From Kistimonas sp. bin40 (GTDB taxonomy: Bacteria; Pseudomonadota; Gammaproteobacteria; Pseudomonadales; Endozoicomonadaceae): 64,000 nt of DNA. The stretch's first letter is position 1. Every line of letters starts with the position of its first letter. Position numbers and translations under genes: made by a program. A model generated the notes under the pieces. It was not told the DNA's origin. It worked only from the letters and a program-made list of their open reading frames with translations, and searched no databases. The DNA lies in NCBI GenBank assembly GCA_002238585.1, contig MPMQ01000012.1, positions 1 to 64,000 of the forward strand, read 5' to 3'. Below, piece after piece: positions 45,467-59,225 of this stretch.

Positions 45467-46834
45467 TTATACGCGCCCGGCCTGCTTGTTCTTGAACATC
45501 CCCAGTCCGCGCATCATTTTCGTCATACCACCTTTCGCCGATACCTTTTTCATCATTTTCTGCATCTGGCCATGTTGCTTTACCAGACGGTTGATATCCT
45601 GAATGCTGGTGCCAGAGCCTGCTGCGATACGCCGCTTGCGCGATCCATTGAGGACGGCGGGGAAACGTCGCTCACTGGGGGTCATGGAGCTGATAATGGC
45701 CTCCATCCTGGCAAACATTTTGCCATCATCGAGTCCTTGTGCCATCGCAGGGATGCCGCCGCCCATCCCCGGCAGCCGGTCGACCAGCCCTTCCAGGCCT
45801 CCCATGCTTTTCACTTGCTGCAACTGATCCCTGAAGTCTTCCAGATCAAACTTTTTCCCTTTTTTCAGCTTGCTTGCCAGTCGGTCAGCTTTCTTTTTGT
45901 CCAGCTTGCGCTCGGCTTCCTCGACCAGACTGAGCATGTCTCCCATACCCAGAATACGGGAAGCCACACGGTCCGGATGGAAGACTTCCAGCGCCTGGGT
46001 CTTTTCTCCCACCCCCAGAAAACGAATGGGTTTTCCCGTGACAGAACGCACAGACAAGGCCGCACCACCACGGGCATCCCCATCCACTTTCGTAAGGATG
46101 ACACCAGTCAAGGGCAGCGCTTCGTGGAAGGCCCTGGCTGTCACAGCAGCATCCTGACCGGTCATGGCATCCACAACAAAAAGCGTCTCCACAGGGGCAA
46201 CCGAACTATGCAGCTGACGTATTTCAACCATCATCTGCTCGTCCACGTGCAAGCGCCCTGCTGTATCTATGATCACCACATCCTTGTGTTGCAGACGTGC
46301 GTGCTGGACAGCGGCCTTCGCTATATCAACAGGTTTCTCACTCCCCGAAGAGGGAAAGAAATCGGCACCCACCTCTGATGCCAGAAGCTTGAGCTGATCT
46401 ATGGCCGCCGGACGGTAGACATCAGCACTGGTCACCAATACCGATTTTTTACTGTTCTCCTGCAGCCATCTGGCCAGCTTGGCAACAGATGTTGTCTTCC
46501 CCACGCCTTGCAGGCCGGCCACAAGAATAACGGCCGGAGGCTGGGCTGCCAGGTTCAGGCCTTCATTGGCGGCACCCATGGTGGCAGTCAATTCATCACT
46601 GACAATACGCAGGAAAACCTGACCGGGCGTCAGACTTTGGCTGACTTCCTGCCCCAGTGCTCGCTCGCGTACGCGTCCGATAAAATCCTTGACAACGGAC
46701 AGGGCTACATCAGCCTCCAGAAGGGCCATGCGGACTTCCCGCAAGCTATCCCTGACGTTTTCATCAGTCAGTTTGGCCTGACCTGTAACATGCTGCAGCG
46801 TCCGTGATAGACGCTCTGTGAGACTTTCAAACAT
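45467..46834 (-). CDS. ffh: signal recognition particle protein Ffh
   Basis: SRP54 GTPase that binds 4.5S RNA and targets membrane proteins with FtsY. N-domain (1-85); G-domain with GLQGVGKTTSVAKLARWL (about 106-123), DTAGRLHVD (about 189-197) and TKVDGDARGGAALS; Met-rich M-domain (about 328-450). 455 aa. Adjacent to rpsP, as commonly seen. Confidence 0.97.
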   Translation of the reverse strand: MFESLTERLSRTLQHVTGQAKLTDENVRDSLREVRMALLEADVALSVVKDFIGRVRERALGQEVSQSLTPGQVFLRIVSDELTATMGAANEGLNLAAQPPAVILVAGLQGVGKTTSVAKLARWLQENSKKSVLVTSADVYRPAAIDQLKLLASEVGADFFPSSGSEKPVDIAKAAVQHARLQHKDVVIIDTAGRLHVDEQMMVEIRQLHSSVAPVETLFVVDAMTGQDAAVTARAFHEALPLTGVILTKVDGDARGGAALSVRSVTGKPIRFLGVGEKTQALEVFHPDRVASRILGMGDMLSLVEEAERKLDKKKADRLASKLKKGKKFDLEDFRDQLQQVKSMGGLEGLVDRLPGMGGGIPAMAQGLDDGKMFARMEAIISSMTPSERRFPAVLNGSRKRRIAAGSGTSIQDINRLVKQHGQMQKMMKKVSAKGGMTKMMRGLGMFKNKQAGRV

Positions 46835-47157
46835 CCGCCACTCTCTTGCTTGCTGGACTCGAAAAAAATGGGTGAATTATAACAGCAGCCTGTGCCCCCG
46901 CTTAACGCCCGTCAGGAGCAAAACGAGGGCGTGCAATGCGCATCAGGCAAGACTTGGGGACTATATCTGGAGACGGGAGCCTGTTGTTGCGCCCCCTGGC
47001 TGCCGACAGTGCCAGCAGGGCATCTGGAGCCCTGCCGGCGGTGAAGGCAAAGGACGCAGCAGAGCATCCGCCCCCCAGACGTACAACGGCAGAGACCGGC
47101 CTGGAGCCGGTCTTTATATCAATGGAACACAGAAGTTATGACAGGGAGCTGATCAGA
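46835..47157. other. spacer between sucD and ffh
   Basis: 323 bp that contain the probable terminator of the TCA operon (47093-47113) and the ffh promoter region. No gene; a long plus-strand frame here is the complement of sucD and lacks features. Confidence 0.5.
47093..47113. terminator. hairpin downstream of sucD
   Basis: Arms AGACCGGC (47093-47100) and GCCGGTCT (47106-47113), loop ctgga, 45 bp past the sucD stop. On the plus strand TTTATAT follows; on the transcribed (minus) strand no clear T-run follows, so termination efficiency is uncertain. Confidence 0.5.
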
Positions 47158-48030
47158 TCACCAGCCAGTCACTTCTTTCAGACCCGCCGCTATATCGGAC
47201 AGGCTACGGACCGTTTTTACGCCTGCACGCTCCAGGGCCGCGAACTTCTCATCGGCAGTCCCTTTTCCTCCCGCGATTATGGCACCGGCATGTCCCATAC
47301 GCTTACCCGGCGGTGCCGTCACTCCTGCAATGTAGGAAACCACAGGCTTGGTGACATGATCCTTGATCCAGGCCGCTGCATCTTCTTCTGCAGTACCGCC
47401 AATCTCGCCGATCATCACAATAGCCTCGGTAGCCGGATCCTTTTCGAACTCCGCCAGCATGTCAATAAAACTGGATCCGGGTATAGGATCGCCCCCGATA
47501 CCGATACAAGAGGACTGACCAAAGCCGGCATCCGTTGTTTGCTTCACTGCTTCGTAAGTCAAAGTCCCGGATCGGGATATGATTCCCACACGGCCAGGCA
47601 GGTGAATATGTCCTGGCATGATCCCGATCTTGCATTCGCCCGGCGTTATGACTCCCGGACAGTTAGGCCCGACAAGACGGACATTGAGCTCGTCACACTT
47701 GACCTTTACCTGGAGCATATCGAGCGTGGGAATACCCTCGGTAATGCATACAATCAACTCGATACCGGCATGGGCGGCTTCCAGAATGGAATCCTTGCAA
47801 AAAGGCGCCGGAACATAGATGACACTGGCCGTAGCCCGCGTCTCGGCCACAGCCTCTGCGACTGTGTTGAACACGGGAAGATCCAGGTGCGTCTGCCCGC
47901 CCTTGCCTGGCGTAACGCCACCCACCAGACGGGTGCCATATTCCAGCGCCTGTGATGAATGAAACGTGCCCTGAGAGCCTGTAAACCCCTGACAGATGAC
48001 GCGCGTGTCCTTGTTGACAAGAATGCTCAT
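47158..48030 (-). CDS. sucD: succinyl-CoA synthetase alpha subunit
   Basis: Makes succinate and ATP/GTP from succinyl-CoA with SucC. N-terminal CoA-binding Rossmann domain with [24 protein letters not shown] (about 16-39). [18 protein letters not shown] follows, then [13 protein letters not shown], and the phosphorylated His in KRMGHAGAI (about 247). 290 aa, normal. Its start overlaps the sucC stop by 4 nt. Confidence 0.97.
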   Translation of the reverse strand: MSILVNKDTRVICQGFTGSQGTFHSSQALEYGTRLVGGVTPGKGGQTHLDLPVFNTVAEAVAETRATASVIYVPAPFCKDSILEAAHAGIELIVCITEGIPTLDMLQVKVKCDELNVRLVGPNCPGVITPGECKIGIMPGHIHLPGRVGIISRSGTLTYEAVKQTTDAGFGQSSCIGIGGDPIPGSSFIDMLAEFEKDPATEAIVMIGEIGGTAEEDAAAWIKDHVTKPVVSYIAGVTAPPGKRMGHAGAIIAGGKGTADEKFAALERAGVKTVRSLSDIAAGLKEVTGW

Positions 48031-49196
48031 CCTTTTTCCCCCGCTGCCTTGACCACCTGCTGCGCTGCATCCGTCAGACTGGTCGCCGCTATGATATCCA
48101 GACCGCTCTCGGCAAGAAGTGCCGCCCCTTTCTCTGCGTTGTTGCCTTCCAGACGCACGACAACAGGAACCTTGACGCCGACCTCTTTGACGGCACCCAT
48201 TATGCCTTCAGCAATGAGGTCACAACGCACTATGCCACCAAAAATATTCACCAGGACCGCATTCACCCTGTCATCAGACAAAATAATCTTGAAAGCCTCG
48301 GTAACGCGTTCCCTGGTCGCACCGCCCCCCACATCCAGGAAGTTGGCAGGCTGGCCGCCGTGCAGTTTGATGGTATCCATGGTACCCATGGCCAGGCCCG
48401 CACCGTTGACCATGCAGCCAATAGTGCCGTCCAGTGCGACATAGTTGAGCTCCCAGTTGGCCGCATGCGCCTCGCGTGGATCTTCCTGACTGGGATCATG
48501 CATGGCCTGCAAACGGGGCTGGCGGTAAAGAGCGTTGCCATCGATGCTGATTTTGGCATCCAGACAGTGCAAATCCCCCGCTTGTGTGACAACCAGAGGG
48601 TTGACTTCCAGAAGTGCCAGATCGCAGGCGTGAAACATTTTGGAAAGCCCCAGAAACATGTTCACAAACTGCTTGACCTGCTTGCCCTCCAGGCCGAGAC
48701 GGAAGGCCATATCCCTCGCCTGATACGGCTGCGCACCCACCAGCGGATCTATCACTGCCTTGAGAATTTTTTCGGGTGTTTCGGACGCCACTTTCTCGAT
48801 TTCCACTCCGCCCTCGGTCGAGGCCATGAAAACAACACGGTGGGAAGAACGGTCAATGACGGCTCCCAGATAGAGCTCACGTGCAATATCTGTGCAGCTT
48901 TCAACAAGCACCTTGCTGACGGGCTGGCCTTTTTCATCTGTCTGGTAAGTGACAAGCTGCTGCCCCAGCCACTTGTGGGCAAACTCCCGTATTTCATCAT
49001 GGCTACTCACCAGGCTGACACCGCCGGCCTTGCCACGTCCTCCAGCGTGAACCTGGGCCTTGATGACCCAGCGTTCGCCACCAATACGGCCAGCGGCCAC
49101 CACCGCCTCATCAGCCGAGTCGCAAGCATAGCCTTCTGACACCGGCAAACCGTAGTCGGCAAACAGTTGCTTGCCTTGATATTCATGCAAATTCAT
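48027..49196 (-). CDS. sucC: succinyl-CoA synthetase beta subunit
   Basis: ATP-grasp subunit: [19 protein letters not shown] start, [17 protein letters not shown] (nucleotide-binding), [38 protein letters not shown] and [17 protein letters not shown]. 389 aa. Follows lpdA after 139 bp in the TCA block. Confidence 0.97.
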   Translation of the reverse strand: MNLHEYQGKQLFADYGLPVSEGYACDSADEAVVAAGRIGGERWVIKAQVHAGGRGKAGGVSLVSSHDEIREFAHKWLGQQLVTYQTDEKGQPVSKVLVESCTDIARELYLGAVIDRSSHRVVFMASTEGGVEIEKVASETPEKILKAVIDPLVGAQPYQARDMAFRLGLEGKQVKQFVNMFLGLSKMFHACDLALLEVNPLVVTQAGDLHCLDAKISIDGNALYRQPRLQAMHDPSQEDPREAHAANWELNYVALDGTIGCMVNGAGLAMGTMDTIKLHGGQPANFLDVGGGATRERVTEAFKIILSDDRVNAVLVNIFGGIVRCDLIAEGIMGAVKEVGVKVPVVVRLEGNNAEKGAALLAESGLDIIAATSLTDAAQQVVKAAGEKG

Positions 49197-49335
49197 TCTG
49201 AAACCTCGCCGCGTACGACCACGCAGTCCCTCGTTACAGCTCGCGAAAAATTAAATCCGGTGAACCTGGCCGCACCCCCGGCACCCGGGCACAGTGCGTC
49301 CAGCACAACAGACAAGAGCGCAATAGCCGACTGAA

Positions 49336-52133
<2,798 letters not shown>

Positions 52134-52155
52134 GGATGCTCAATTCCTTGACGAT

Positions 52156-54999
52156 TCAGTCACCGGTTACATAATTCAGGGCGCGGGCAACCAATCCCTC
52201 CTGCTCTTCGAGATGCATCGACATGTACCCACAAGCCGGTGCAGCCGATGCAGGGCGGCCTTCGTAGCCCAGTGTCAGCGCTTCGTTGGGGTGTGTCGCG
52301 ACAGCTCGCCGCATGTGGTGCTGGCTGCAATACCAGGCCCCCTGGTTCATGGGCTCTTCCTGACACCAGACAACAGTTGTCAACATAGGCCATGCCGCCA
52401 GGACCTCTGCCAGATCCTTTTCCGGAAAGGGATAGAGCTGCTCCACGCGAATAATGGCCACAGTATTCAACTGTTGGTCACGACGCATGCTCAGCAGGTC
52501 GTAGTACACTTTTCCGCTGCACAGAACCAGCCTTGTCACTCTTTTCTTGTCGAGAGAATCCACTTCCGGAATGACTGTCTGGAACGCGCCTGCAGACAAT
52601 TCCTCCAGGGAGGATACAGCCAGCCGATGACGCAGCAAACTCTTGGGGGAAAAAACAATCAGTGGCTTGCGTAACGGCCGCACAATCTGGCGACGCAGCA
52701 TATGAAACACCTGGGCCGGCGTCGTTGGCACGCACACCTGGATATTATGCTGGGCACTGAGCTGCAGAAAACGCTCCAGCCGGGCAGAGGAATGCTCAGG
52801 CCCCTGGCCTTCATAGCCATGCGGCAGCAGCATGGTCAGGCCGCACAGCCGCCCCCATTTGGCTTCACCGCTGGTGATAAACTGATCGATGACAACCTGA
52901 GCCCCATTGGCAAAGTCACCAAACTGCGCTTCCCATATCACAAGAGCACGCGGTCTGGTGGTTGCATAGCCGTATTCAAAAGCCAACACGGCCTCTTCTG
53001 ACAAAACAGAGTCGTACAGACACACCTCGGACTGATCATCACCCAGATGCGCCAACGGCATCCATGTGCTGCCGTCTTCCTGGCTATGCAAGACCGCGTG
53101 CCTGTGTGAGAAAGTTCCCCGGGCCACATCCTGGCCGGTCATTCGCACCGGATATCCGTCCGTCAGAAGAGTGGCATAGGCCAGCAGCTCTGCCATGCCC
53201 CAGTTGAGAGACACTTCGCCAGCCACCATGCTGCGGCGCTCATCCATCATCTTGGCGATTTGACGCTGAAGCACAAAGCCGTCAGGCACAGAGCACAGCC
53301 GCTCTCCCAGTTTCAACAGCGTCTCCATGGGAACCCGGGTATCATGCGAGGCTGTCCACGAGTGGCCCAGATAAGGCGTCCAGTCCACATACAGGTTGGT
53401 GTTGGGCTCGGCAACCAGCGCCTCTACAACGTGCTGGCCAGCATTCAGGGCGGCACGATAGTTTGTCGCCATCGCCTGCTCCTGCGCCTCGGTCAGCACA
53501 CCCGCCTGGACAAGCGCCTTGGCATAGAGTGTACGCGTGGTTTCCTGCCCCCTGATCTGCTTGTACATAAGCGGCTGGGTGAAAGCCGGCTCATCGGCTT
53601 CATTGTGCCCCCGGCGTCTGTAGCAGACCAGGTCGATGACACAGTCGCATCCAAACTCCCTGCGATAATCGACAGCAATGCCTGCTGCAAACACAACAGC
53701 CGCAGGATCATCACCATTGACATGCAAAACAGGTGTCGCCAGCATCTTGGCCACATCCGTACAGTAAGGAGTGGAGCGGGCATCTTCCTTGCGGCTGGTC
53801 GTAAATCCGACCTGATTGTTGACAACCACATGAACAGTGCCGCCTGAGCTGTAGGCGCGCGTTTGAGACAGCTGGAACGTTTCTGTCACGACTCCCTGCC
53901 CGGCAAAAGCGGCGTCACCATGTATGGCGACCGGCACCACCTGACAGCGCTCCCGGTCCTTACGGCGATCCTGGCGCGCACGAACCGAGCCCTGCACAAC
54001 CGGCGAGACAATTTCAAGGTGCGAGGGGTTGAACGCAAGAGCAAGATGCACCTCTCCGCCGGAGGTCATCACATTGGACGAAAAGCCCTGGTGATACTTC
54101 ACATCGCCGGAAGCATCACAGGCGTGCAGACTGATTTTGCCTTCAAACTCGTCGAAAAGGTCAGAGGGATTCTTTCCCAGAATATTGACAAGGACATTCA
54201 GGCGCCCCCGGTGCGCCATGCCAATCACAATCTCTTCTGCCCCCTGGGCGCCACTGCACTCAATCAGTTCATCCAGAAGAGGAATCAACGACTCCGCACC
54301 TTCCAGACCAAACCGTTTGGTACCCGGGTACTTGGCCGCCAGATATTTTTCAAGACCTTCAGCCGCCGTCAGTCGCGCCAGAAGCTGGGTTTCGGACCTG
54401 TTGGACGACGCGAACTTGCCTCCGGCCGCCTCCAGCCTGTTCTGAAACCAGCGTCTTTGACATGCATCCGGAATATGCATGAACTCAGCGCCCACAGGGC
54501 CGCAATAAATAGACTCAAGGGCAGATAATATTTCACGCAACGGCACAGGCGCCGCGTCTCCCAGCAGTTCCTCTGCCTTGAACGCAACAGCCAGATCCGC
54601 CGGCGTGAAGCCATGATGCTCCGGTTCCAGATCCGGCACAGCGGCGGGCACTTCCATACCCAAAGGATCTGTGCAGGCGCGCCTGAATCCATAGCTTCGG
54701 TACGCATCTACCAGACGCAGAACCTGTGCCTGTTTGCGCTCATACTCCGCGTTTGAACCCTTGTCCAGGCGCGGCTTGCGCCGCCCCAGCTCAAGAAAGT
54801 ACTGGCGCACTTCGGCGTGAGACCTGTCCCGCTCTTGCGGATCACCCACAGGCGGCAAGTCAGAGAAAAAAACACGCCACGCATCCGGAACACCCTGTGG
54901 ATCCTGCAGCCAGATGTTATACAGCTCCTCGACATAGGCAGCGTTCCCCCCTGAGAGGTGGCCTGTCTGCCACATCTGTCGCATTAGACTGTCTTGCAT
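52156..54999 (-). CDS. sucA: 2-oxoglutarate dehydrogenase E1 component
   Basis: Thiamine-diphosphate E1 that decarboxylates 2-oxoglutarate. LSGGNAAYVEELYNIWLQDPQGVP is the N-terminal E2-binding segment. GMAHRGRLNVLVNILGK, GDVKYHQGFSS, FNPSHLEIVSPVVQGSVRARQD, HGDAAFAGQGVVTETFQL and NNQVGFTTS carry the cofactor site. RRGHNEADEPAFTQPLMY, GQDVARGTFSHRHAV and LPHGYEGQGPEHSSARLERFLQL are also conserved. ATG 54999 (MQDSLMRQ) matches relatives and gives 947 aa; an ATG four codons earlier is possible. Confidence 0.96.
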   Translation of the reverse strand: MQDSLMRQMWQTGHLSGGNAAYVEELYNIWLQDPQGVPDAWRVFFSDLPPVGDPQERDRSHAEVRQYFLELGRRKPRLDKGSNAEYERKQAQVLRLVDAYRSYGFRRACTDPLGMEVPAAVPDLEPEHHGFTPADLAVAFKAEELLGDAAPVPLREILSALESIYCGPVGAEFMHIPDACQRRWFQNRLEAAGGKFASSNRSETQLLARLTAAEGLEKYLAAKYPGTKRFGLEGAESLIPLLDELIECSGAQGAEEIVIGMAHRGRLNVLVNILGKNPSDLFDEFEGKISLHACDASGDVKYHQGFSSNVMTSGGEVHLALAFNPSHLEIVSPVVQGSVRARQDRRKDRERCQVVPVAIHGDAAFAGQGVVTETFQLSQTRAYSSGGTVHVVVNNQVGFTTSRKEDARSTPYCTDVAKMLATPVLHVNGDDPAAVVFAAGIAVDYRREFGCDCVIDLVCYRRRGHNEADEPAFTQPLMYKQIRGQETTRTLYAKALVQAGVLTEAQEQAMATNYRAALNAGQHVVEALVAEPNTNLYVDWTPYLGHSWTASHDTRVPMETLLKLGERLCSVPDGFVLQRQIAKMMDERRSMVAGEVSLNWGMAELLAYATLLTDGYPVRMTGQDVARGTFSHRHAVLHSQEDGSTWMPLAHLGDDQSEVCLYDSVLSEEAVLAFEYGYATTRPRALVIWEAQFGDFANGAQVVIDQFITSGEAKWGRLCGLTMLLPHGYEGQGPEHSSARLERFLQLSAQHNIQVCVPTTPAQVFHMLRRQIVRPLRKPLIVFSPKSLLRHRLAVSSLEELSAGAFQTVIPEVDSLDKKRVTRLVLCSGKVYYDLLSMRRDQQLNTVAIIRVEQLYPFPEKDLAEVLAAWPMLTTVVWCQEEPMNQGAWYCSQHHMRRAVATHPNEALTLGYEGRPASAAPACGYMSMHLEEQEGLVARALNYVTGD

Positions 55000-55408
55000 T
55001 GCTCCTGTCATCCTGGATAGGCAGAAATCATGGCCAGCTTACACAACACACTGGCCCCGCACTAAATACCTGCTCCCCGCCCTGATGGACGAGACTTCTG
55101 ACTTTTCGGGTCAGCAACCGACTCTGGACTGGATTGACACTTGTCTCCATCACCAAAGACGGACAGCTCCCGCCCTTTCTTCATACCATACTGGGCACGA
55201 GCGCCCCCTGAACCCACCTGACAAGGCACGCCAAAACCCTGCCCGGGAACCACCTTGCCGCCCACACAGTGCCATCAGGACGGCCTCCGCGAACCGGAAG
55301 ACCCTGTCGCGCTTGCGCCTGTCATGCGCGCCGACGGGATCAGGGATTGCGGAAAATCAGCCAGGCAAGCGTCCCAACCGCCCCGGACCCGGCTCACAGC
55401 ATTTTTCG
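55000..55408. other. enlarged sdhB-sucA spacer with a decayed right-end-like hairpin
   Basis: sdhB and sucA are separated by about 400 bp. At 55075-55093 ccccgccctgatggacgag is a decayed version of the CCCCGCCC/GGGCGGGG hairpin. A short minus-strand frame (55062-55265) ends with SQKSRPSGRGAGI through that hairpin. Probably the remains of a small mobile element. No terminator or promoter was identified with confidence. Confidence 0.45.
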
Positions 55409-56119
55409 TCAAATGCCACGCCGCAGCAGCATGGTACGTATATGCCCTATGGCCCGGGTGGGATTGAGCCCTTTGGGACACACGTTGACGCAGTTCATGA
55501 TGCCCCGACACCGGAAAACGCTGAAGGGATCCTGCAAGGCAGACAGGCGCTCGCTGGCGGCCGTGTCCCGACTGTCGGCCAGAAAACGGTACGCCTGCAG
55601 CAGGCCCGCCGGGCCAACGAAGCGGTCCGGATTCCACCAGAACGAGGGACAGGATGTAGAGCAACAGGCGCATAAAATGCATTCATACAGCCCATCGAGC
55701 TGCTCCCTTTCTTCCGGGCTCTGCAAGCGCTCCTGAGCCGGAGGCGCCGTATCATTGATAAGCCATGGACGCACTTTTTCGTATTGGCGGTAGAACAGCG
55801 ACATGTCGACAACAAGATCACGGATCACCGGCAAACCGGGCAGGGGCCGCAGCACCAGGCGCCCTTTTTTCAAGGCCTCAGACAGCGGCGTAACACACGC
55901 CAGACCATTGGTGCCGCCGATATTCATGCCATCAGAACCGCATACGCCCTCACGGCATGAACGACGATAGGTCAAGGTGGGGTCCTGTGCTTTCAGTCGC
56001 TCCAGCACATCCAACACCATCAAGTCCTTTCCGTCCGGCACCGCCACCGTCATATCCTGCATGCGGGGCACATCATCCCGCTCAGGATTATAACGGTACA
56101 CACTCACCTGCACGTCCAC
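55409..56119 (-). CDS. sdhB: succinate dehydrogenase iron-sulfur subunit
   Basis: Carries electrons from SdhA to quinone. [2Fe-2S] ligands in CREGVCGSDGMNIGGTNGLAC (about 55-75), [4Fe-4S] ligands in CILCACCSTSCP (about 146-157), and [3Fe-4S] ligands in CRGIMNCVNVCPKGLNP (about 203-219). 236 aa. 22 bp after sdhA. Confidence 0.97.
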   Translation of the reverse strand: MDVQVSVYRYNPERDDVPRMQDMTVAVPDGKDLMVLDVLERLKAQDPTLTYRRSCREGVCGSDGMNIGGTNGLACVTPLSEALKKGRLVLRPLPGLPVIRDLVVDMSLFYRQYEKVRPWLINDTAPPAQERLQSPEEREQLDGLYECILCACCSTSCPSFWWNPDRFVGPAGLLQAYRFLADSRDTAASERLSALQDPFSVFRCRGIMNCVNVCPKGLNPTRAIGHIRTMLLRRGI

Positions 56120-56141
56120 GTCTTTCTCCTTGCATCCACCA

Positions 56142-57914
56142 TCAGTAACTCCGCATTTTCGGAGGAAAGGACGCGACTTTTTCCGGCGAAAAATTAACGT
56201 CCCTTTTCCCGACCCGCTGCTGCTTCGGAAAATACAAGGAGTGCTTCAGCCAGTTTTCATCATCGCGGTCTGGGTAATCGTTGCGGGCATGAGCCCCTCT
56301 CGATTCCTTGCGCTCCAGCGCAGAAAAGGCTGTTGCAAAGGCCACTTCAAACAGATTGTCCAACTCGAGAGCCTCAATACGCGCCGTATTGAAAGCGCGG
56401 CTTTTGTCTTCAAGATGGACATGCGCTATGCGCTCTTTCAAGGACCTGAGTTTTTCAAGCCCCTCCAGCATGGCTTTTTCTTCACGAAAAACGCCAAAAC
56501 TCAGTTGCATGACATTCTGCAGCTCGTGCCGCAGATCCGCCACAGACTCACCGGACTCGGTGGCTTCCAGTCGATTCAGGCGCGCCATCGCGGCCTCAAT
56601 ATCCGTATCGCTTGCCGCCAGGCTCTCACTTTCTTCCGCCAGACGATCCCGGATATGCAGCCCTACAGCGCGACCAAAAACCACCAGATCAAGCAGGGAA
56701 TTCCCGCCCAGTCGGTTGGCGCCATGCACGGACACACAGGCCGCCTCGCCGCAGGCATAGAGTCCGTCCACACCAATCTGCTGGCCAGCATCATCCTGCA
56801 TCAAGGCCTGGCCTTCAACACTGGTGGGGATGCCGCCCATCATATAGTGACAGGTCGGCACCACAGGAACAGGCTCGCGCGCGGGATCAACATGGGCAAA
56901 GGTCTTTGACAGCTCGCAAATACCCGGCAGCCGTTTGGTCAGCGTTTCTTCGCCCAGATGATCGAGCTTGAGAAGAACGTGATCCTTGTTGGGCCCGGCC
57001 CCCCTGCCCTCCAGAATTTCCAGAATCATGGAGCGGGACACCACGTCGCGGCTGGCCAGGTCGCGGGCATTGGGGGCGTAGCGATCCATGAAGCGCTCAC
57101 CCTCGCCGTTGACCAGATATCCGCCCTCACCACGACAGCCTTCAGTCACCAGCACACCGGCACCATAAATGCCTGTGGGATGAAATTGCCACATTTCCAT
57201 GTCCTGAGCCATGAAACCGGCACGCAGGCTCATGCCCACTCCGTCGCCGGTGTTGATCAGCGCATTGGTGGTTGACGCATAAATACGGCCGGCACCACCG
57301 GTTGCCAGAACCGTAGCCCGCGCCTTGATATAAACCACCTCACCAGTTTCAATGCACAAGGCCAGCACACCCGTTACCTGCTGCCGGGCATTGGTCACCA
57401 GATCGACGGCATACCACTCATTGAGAAACACAGTCTGACTTTTCAGATTCGCCTGGTAAAGTGTATGGAGAAGAGCATGCCCGGTACGATCCGCAGCAGC
57501 ACAGGTGCGAGCAGCCTGCCCGCCTTCTCCGTAGTTCTTTGACTGGCCACCAAAGGGACGTTGGTAGATGCGCCCTTCCCTGGTACGGGAAAAAGGCAAC
57601 CCCATGTGATCAAGCTCATACACGGCACGCGGCCCAACAGAACACATGTACTCAATGGCGTCCTGATCACCTATATAATCAGACCCCTTTACGGTGTCAT
57701 ACATATGCCAGCGCCAATCATCCTGTGGATCATCACTGGCAATGGCACAGGTGATTCCGCCCTGCGCTGACACAGTATGTGACCGGGTAGGGAAAACCTT
57801 GGATATACAGGCAGTTTTTACACCGGATTCTGTCAACTGGAGAGCCGCCCGCAGACCTGCCCCCCCGCCGCCGACAACAATGGCATCAAAAGTCAGGGTA
57901 CGCATCCCGGACAT
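56142..57914 (-). CDS. sdhA: succinate dehydrogenase flavoprotein subunit
   Basis: FAD-binding catalytic subunit. [16 protein letters not shown] is the dinucleotide fold; the covalent FAD His lies in SHTVSAQGG (about 46-47). [46 protein letters not shown] and [29 protein letters not shown] are active-site or FAD segments. 590 aa. Starts 3 nt after sdhD. Confidence 0.97.
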   Translation of the reverse strand: MSGMRTLTFDAIVVGGGGAGLRAALQLTESGVKTACISKVFPTRSHTVSAQGGITCAIASDDPQDDWRWHMYDTVKGSDYIGDQDAIEYMCSVGPRAVYELDHMGLPFSRTREGRIYQRPFGGQSKNYGEGGQAARTCAAADRTGHALLHTLYQANLKSQTVFLNEWYAVDLVTNARQQVTGVLALCIETGEVVYIKARATVLATGGAGRIYASTTNALINTGDGVGMSLRAGFMAQDMEMWQFHPTGIYGAGVLVTEGCRGEGGYLVNGEGERFMDRYAPNARDLASRDVVSRSMILEILEGRGAGPNKDHVLLKLDHLGEETLTKRLPGICELSKTFAHVDPAREPVPVVPTCHYMMGGIPTSVEGQALMQDDAGQQIGVDGLYACGEAACVSVHGANRLGGNSLLDLVVFGRAVGLHIRDRLAEESESLAASDTDIEAAMARLNRLEATESGESVADLRHELQNVMQLSFGVFREEKAMLEGLEKLRSLKERIAHVHLEDKSRAFNTARIEALELDNLFEVAFATAFSALERKESRGAHARNDYPDRDDENWLKHSLYFPKQQRVGKRDVNFSPEKVASFPPKMRSY

Positions 57915-57917
57915 ATC

Positions 57918-58286
57918 TCACAGCTCCCACAGGATCTGGATACCCCAGACGCCGTAACCAAACAAAGCAGCGCCACAGAACATCTGAAAAAGAAAACGAA
58001 CAAGCAGCGCCTTGCGACCCAGAGCCCTCTCGTTGAGGTAGTCTCCGGACAAGGTCCACAGACCAATCCACGCATGCGCACAAAGGGAGAGCAACGCCAG
58101 AAGACTGAAAACCCGCATCCAGGTATGGGCGAACAAATCCCTCCACTGGTCATAGTCCAGAGGCGCATGCGCAAACAGCCAGGCGACCATGAACAGAACG
58201 TAACCTGCAAGCAGGACCGCCGTCAGACGCTGAACAACCCAGTCGCCCAGACCACTTCGCGCCAGGCTCGTAACAGGGGCTACCAT
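57918..58286 (-). CDS. sdhD: succinate dehydrogenase membrane anchor subunit D
   Basis: 122-aa membrane anchor with three helices (about 20-40, 60-85, 97-118). GDWVVQRLTAVLLAGYVLFMV, the helix with HAWIGLWTLSGDYL (haem-ligand His) and LFGYGVWGIQILW at the end are typical. ATG 58286 lies inside the last codons of sdhC (7-nt overlap), so the much longer upstream frame is not part of the gene. Confidence 0.92.
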   Translation of the reverse strand: MVAPVTSLARSGLGDWVVQRLTAVLLAGYVLFMVAWLFAHAPLDYDQWRDLFAHTWMRVFSLLALLSLCAHAWIGLWTLSGDYLNERALGRKALLVRFLFQMFCGAALFGYGVWGIQILWEL

Positions 58287-58654
58287 ATCCACACTCCCAC
58301 CATGATGCTCAGCACCAGACTCAACGACAAAGTCAGCCAGGCCGTTTTCTCTCCAGCCTGCCTGGAGTCGGCCACCCCCATGTCCATGACAAGATGCCTT
58401 ATTCCAGCGACGAAGTGATACCCGAGTCCCGTCAGAAGCAACCAGGCCACGCACTTCGCGCCGGTCGATTGCAGGCAGGCAAGACAGTGCTCAAAGTCAG
58501 CAGGAGACTGCAACGAAAGCTCCAGTCCGTACAAGAAAGGCGCGATAGCCAAGAAGAGAAAAACACCAGAGATTCGGTGCAAAATCGAGACAAAGGCAGC
58601 CGGCGGCAGCCGCACACTAGCCAAGTCCAGATTTACTGGCCTTTTAGTATTCAA
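58280..58654 (-). CDS. sdhC: succinate dehydrogenase cytochrome b556 subunit C
   Basis: 124-aa anchor. NTKRPVNLDLASVRLPPAAFVSILHRISGV carries the conserved RPVNLDL start and the SILHRISG quinone-site motif. The haem His is in GYHFVAGIRHLVMDMG. No ATG fits. TTG at 58654 is taken as the start, with AGGA 9 nt upstream; the next in-frame ATGs upstream would add about 70 unrelated residues. First gene of sdhCDAB-sucAB-lpdA-sucCD, divergent from gltA. Confidence 0.9.
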   Translation of the reverse strand: MNTKRPVNLDLASVRLPPAAFVSILHRISGVFLFLAIAPFLYGLELSLQSPADFEHCLACLQSTGAKCVAWLLLTGLGYHFVAGIRHLVMDMGVADSRQAGEKTAWLTLSLSLVLSIMVGVWIW

Positions 58655-59225
58655 TATAGGAAGTCCTGCAATCCCGATGGAAAACGATGGTATTGCGCAG
58701 CAAATGGAGCAAGCGCCTTTGCAATAGCACAGCAAAGCGAAGCGAAGCAGAGATCCAAGAGAGCTCGTGCCGGAACCTGCAATGGGATCCCCGTCCGCTT
58801 TCGCCGACCGAGCACCCCAACAACCGCACCGTCCAACTGTCCGGCCCCGGATTATAGACACTCTCCTGACCTGTTACAACGTCCATTCCTTCACCGGAGC
58901 CGAAAACCACCCTGAAAAAAACCTGCTTCCAATTCAAGTTGTTAGATTGCGGCAAAAACAATCCGCAACCTTATGAAAAGACGGCGGACGCCCGCTGGCA
59001 CCAGACAATATCCTCGCACGACTGGCAGGGCCGATCTGTCTGACATGTTTGACAAAGATATGGATCGCTATATAGTGGGACAACCTATCAGAGTCCCCAC
59101 CGGACGCCGGGAGCGGCTTTATGCCGATCCCCTTTTGACTGACCTGACGCTTGATCAAAATTCCACAAAGCTCACCAGGGCAGACGGCAAGTGGTGTACT
59201 CGGCTCAATGCAGACAGGGGCGAGA
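58655..59225. other. divergent gltA-sdhC regulatory region
   Basis: 571 bp with promoters for both directions. A consensus-like promoter toward gltA is at 59049-59076. An 86-aa plus-strand frame (58973-59233) runs into the gltA start but has no recognised features. Near 58736-58747 the short repeat aagcgaagcgaagc occurs. Confidence 0.55.
59049..59076 (+). promoter_or_regulatory. sigma-70-like promoter for gltA
   Basis: TTGACA (59049-59054), 16-bp spacer, TATAGT (59071-59076): a near-consensus pair giving a leader of about 140 nt before the gltA ATG at 59226. Confidence 0.6.

Noticed and set aside
46936..47955. 339-aa plus-strand ORF opposite sucD
   Set aside because: Shadow of the highly conserved sucD gene; no independent support.
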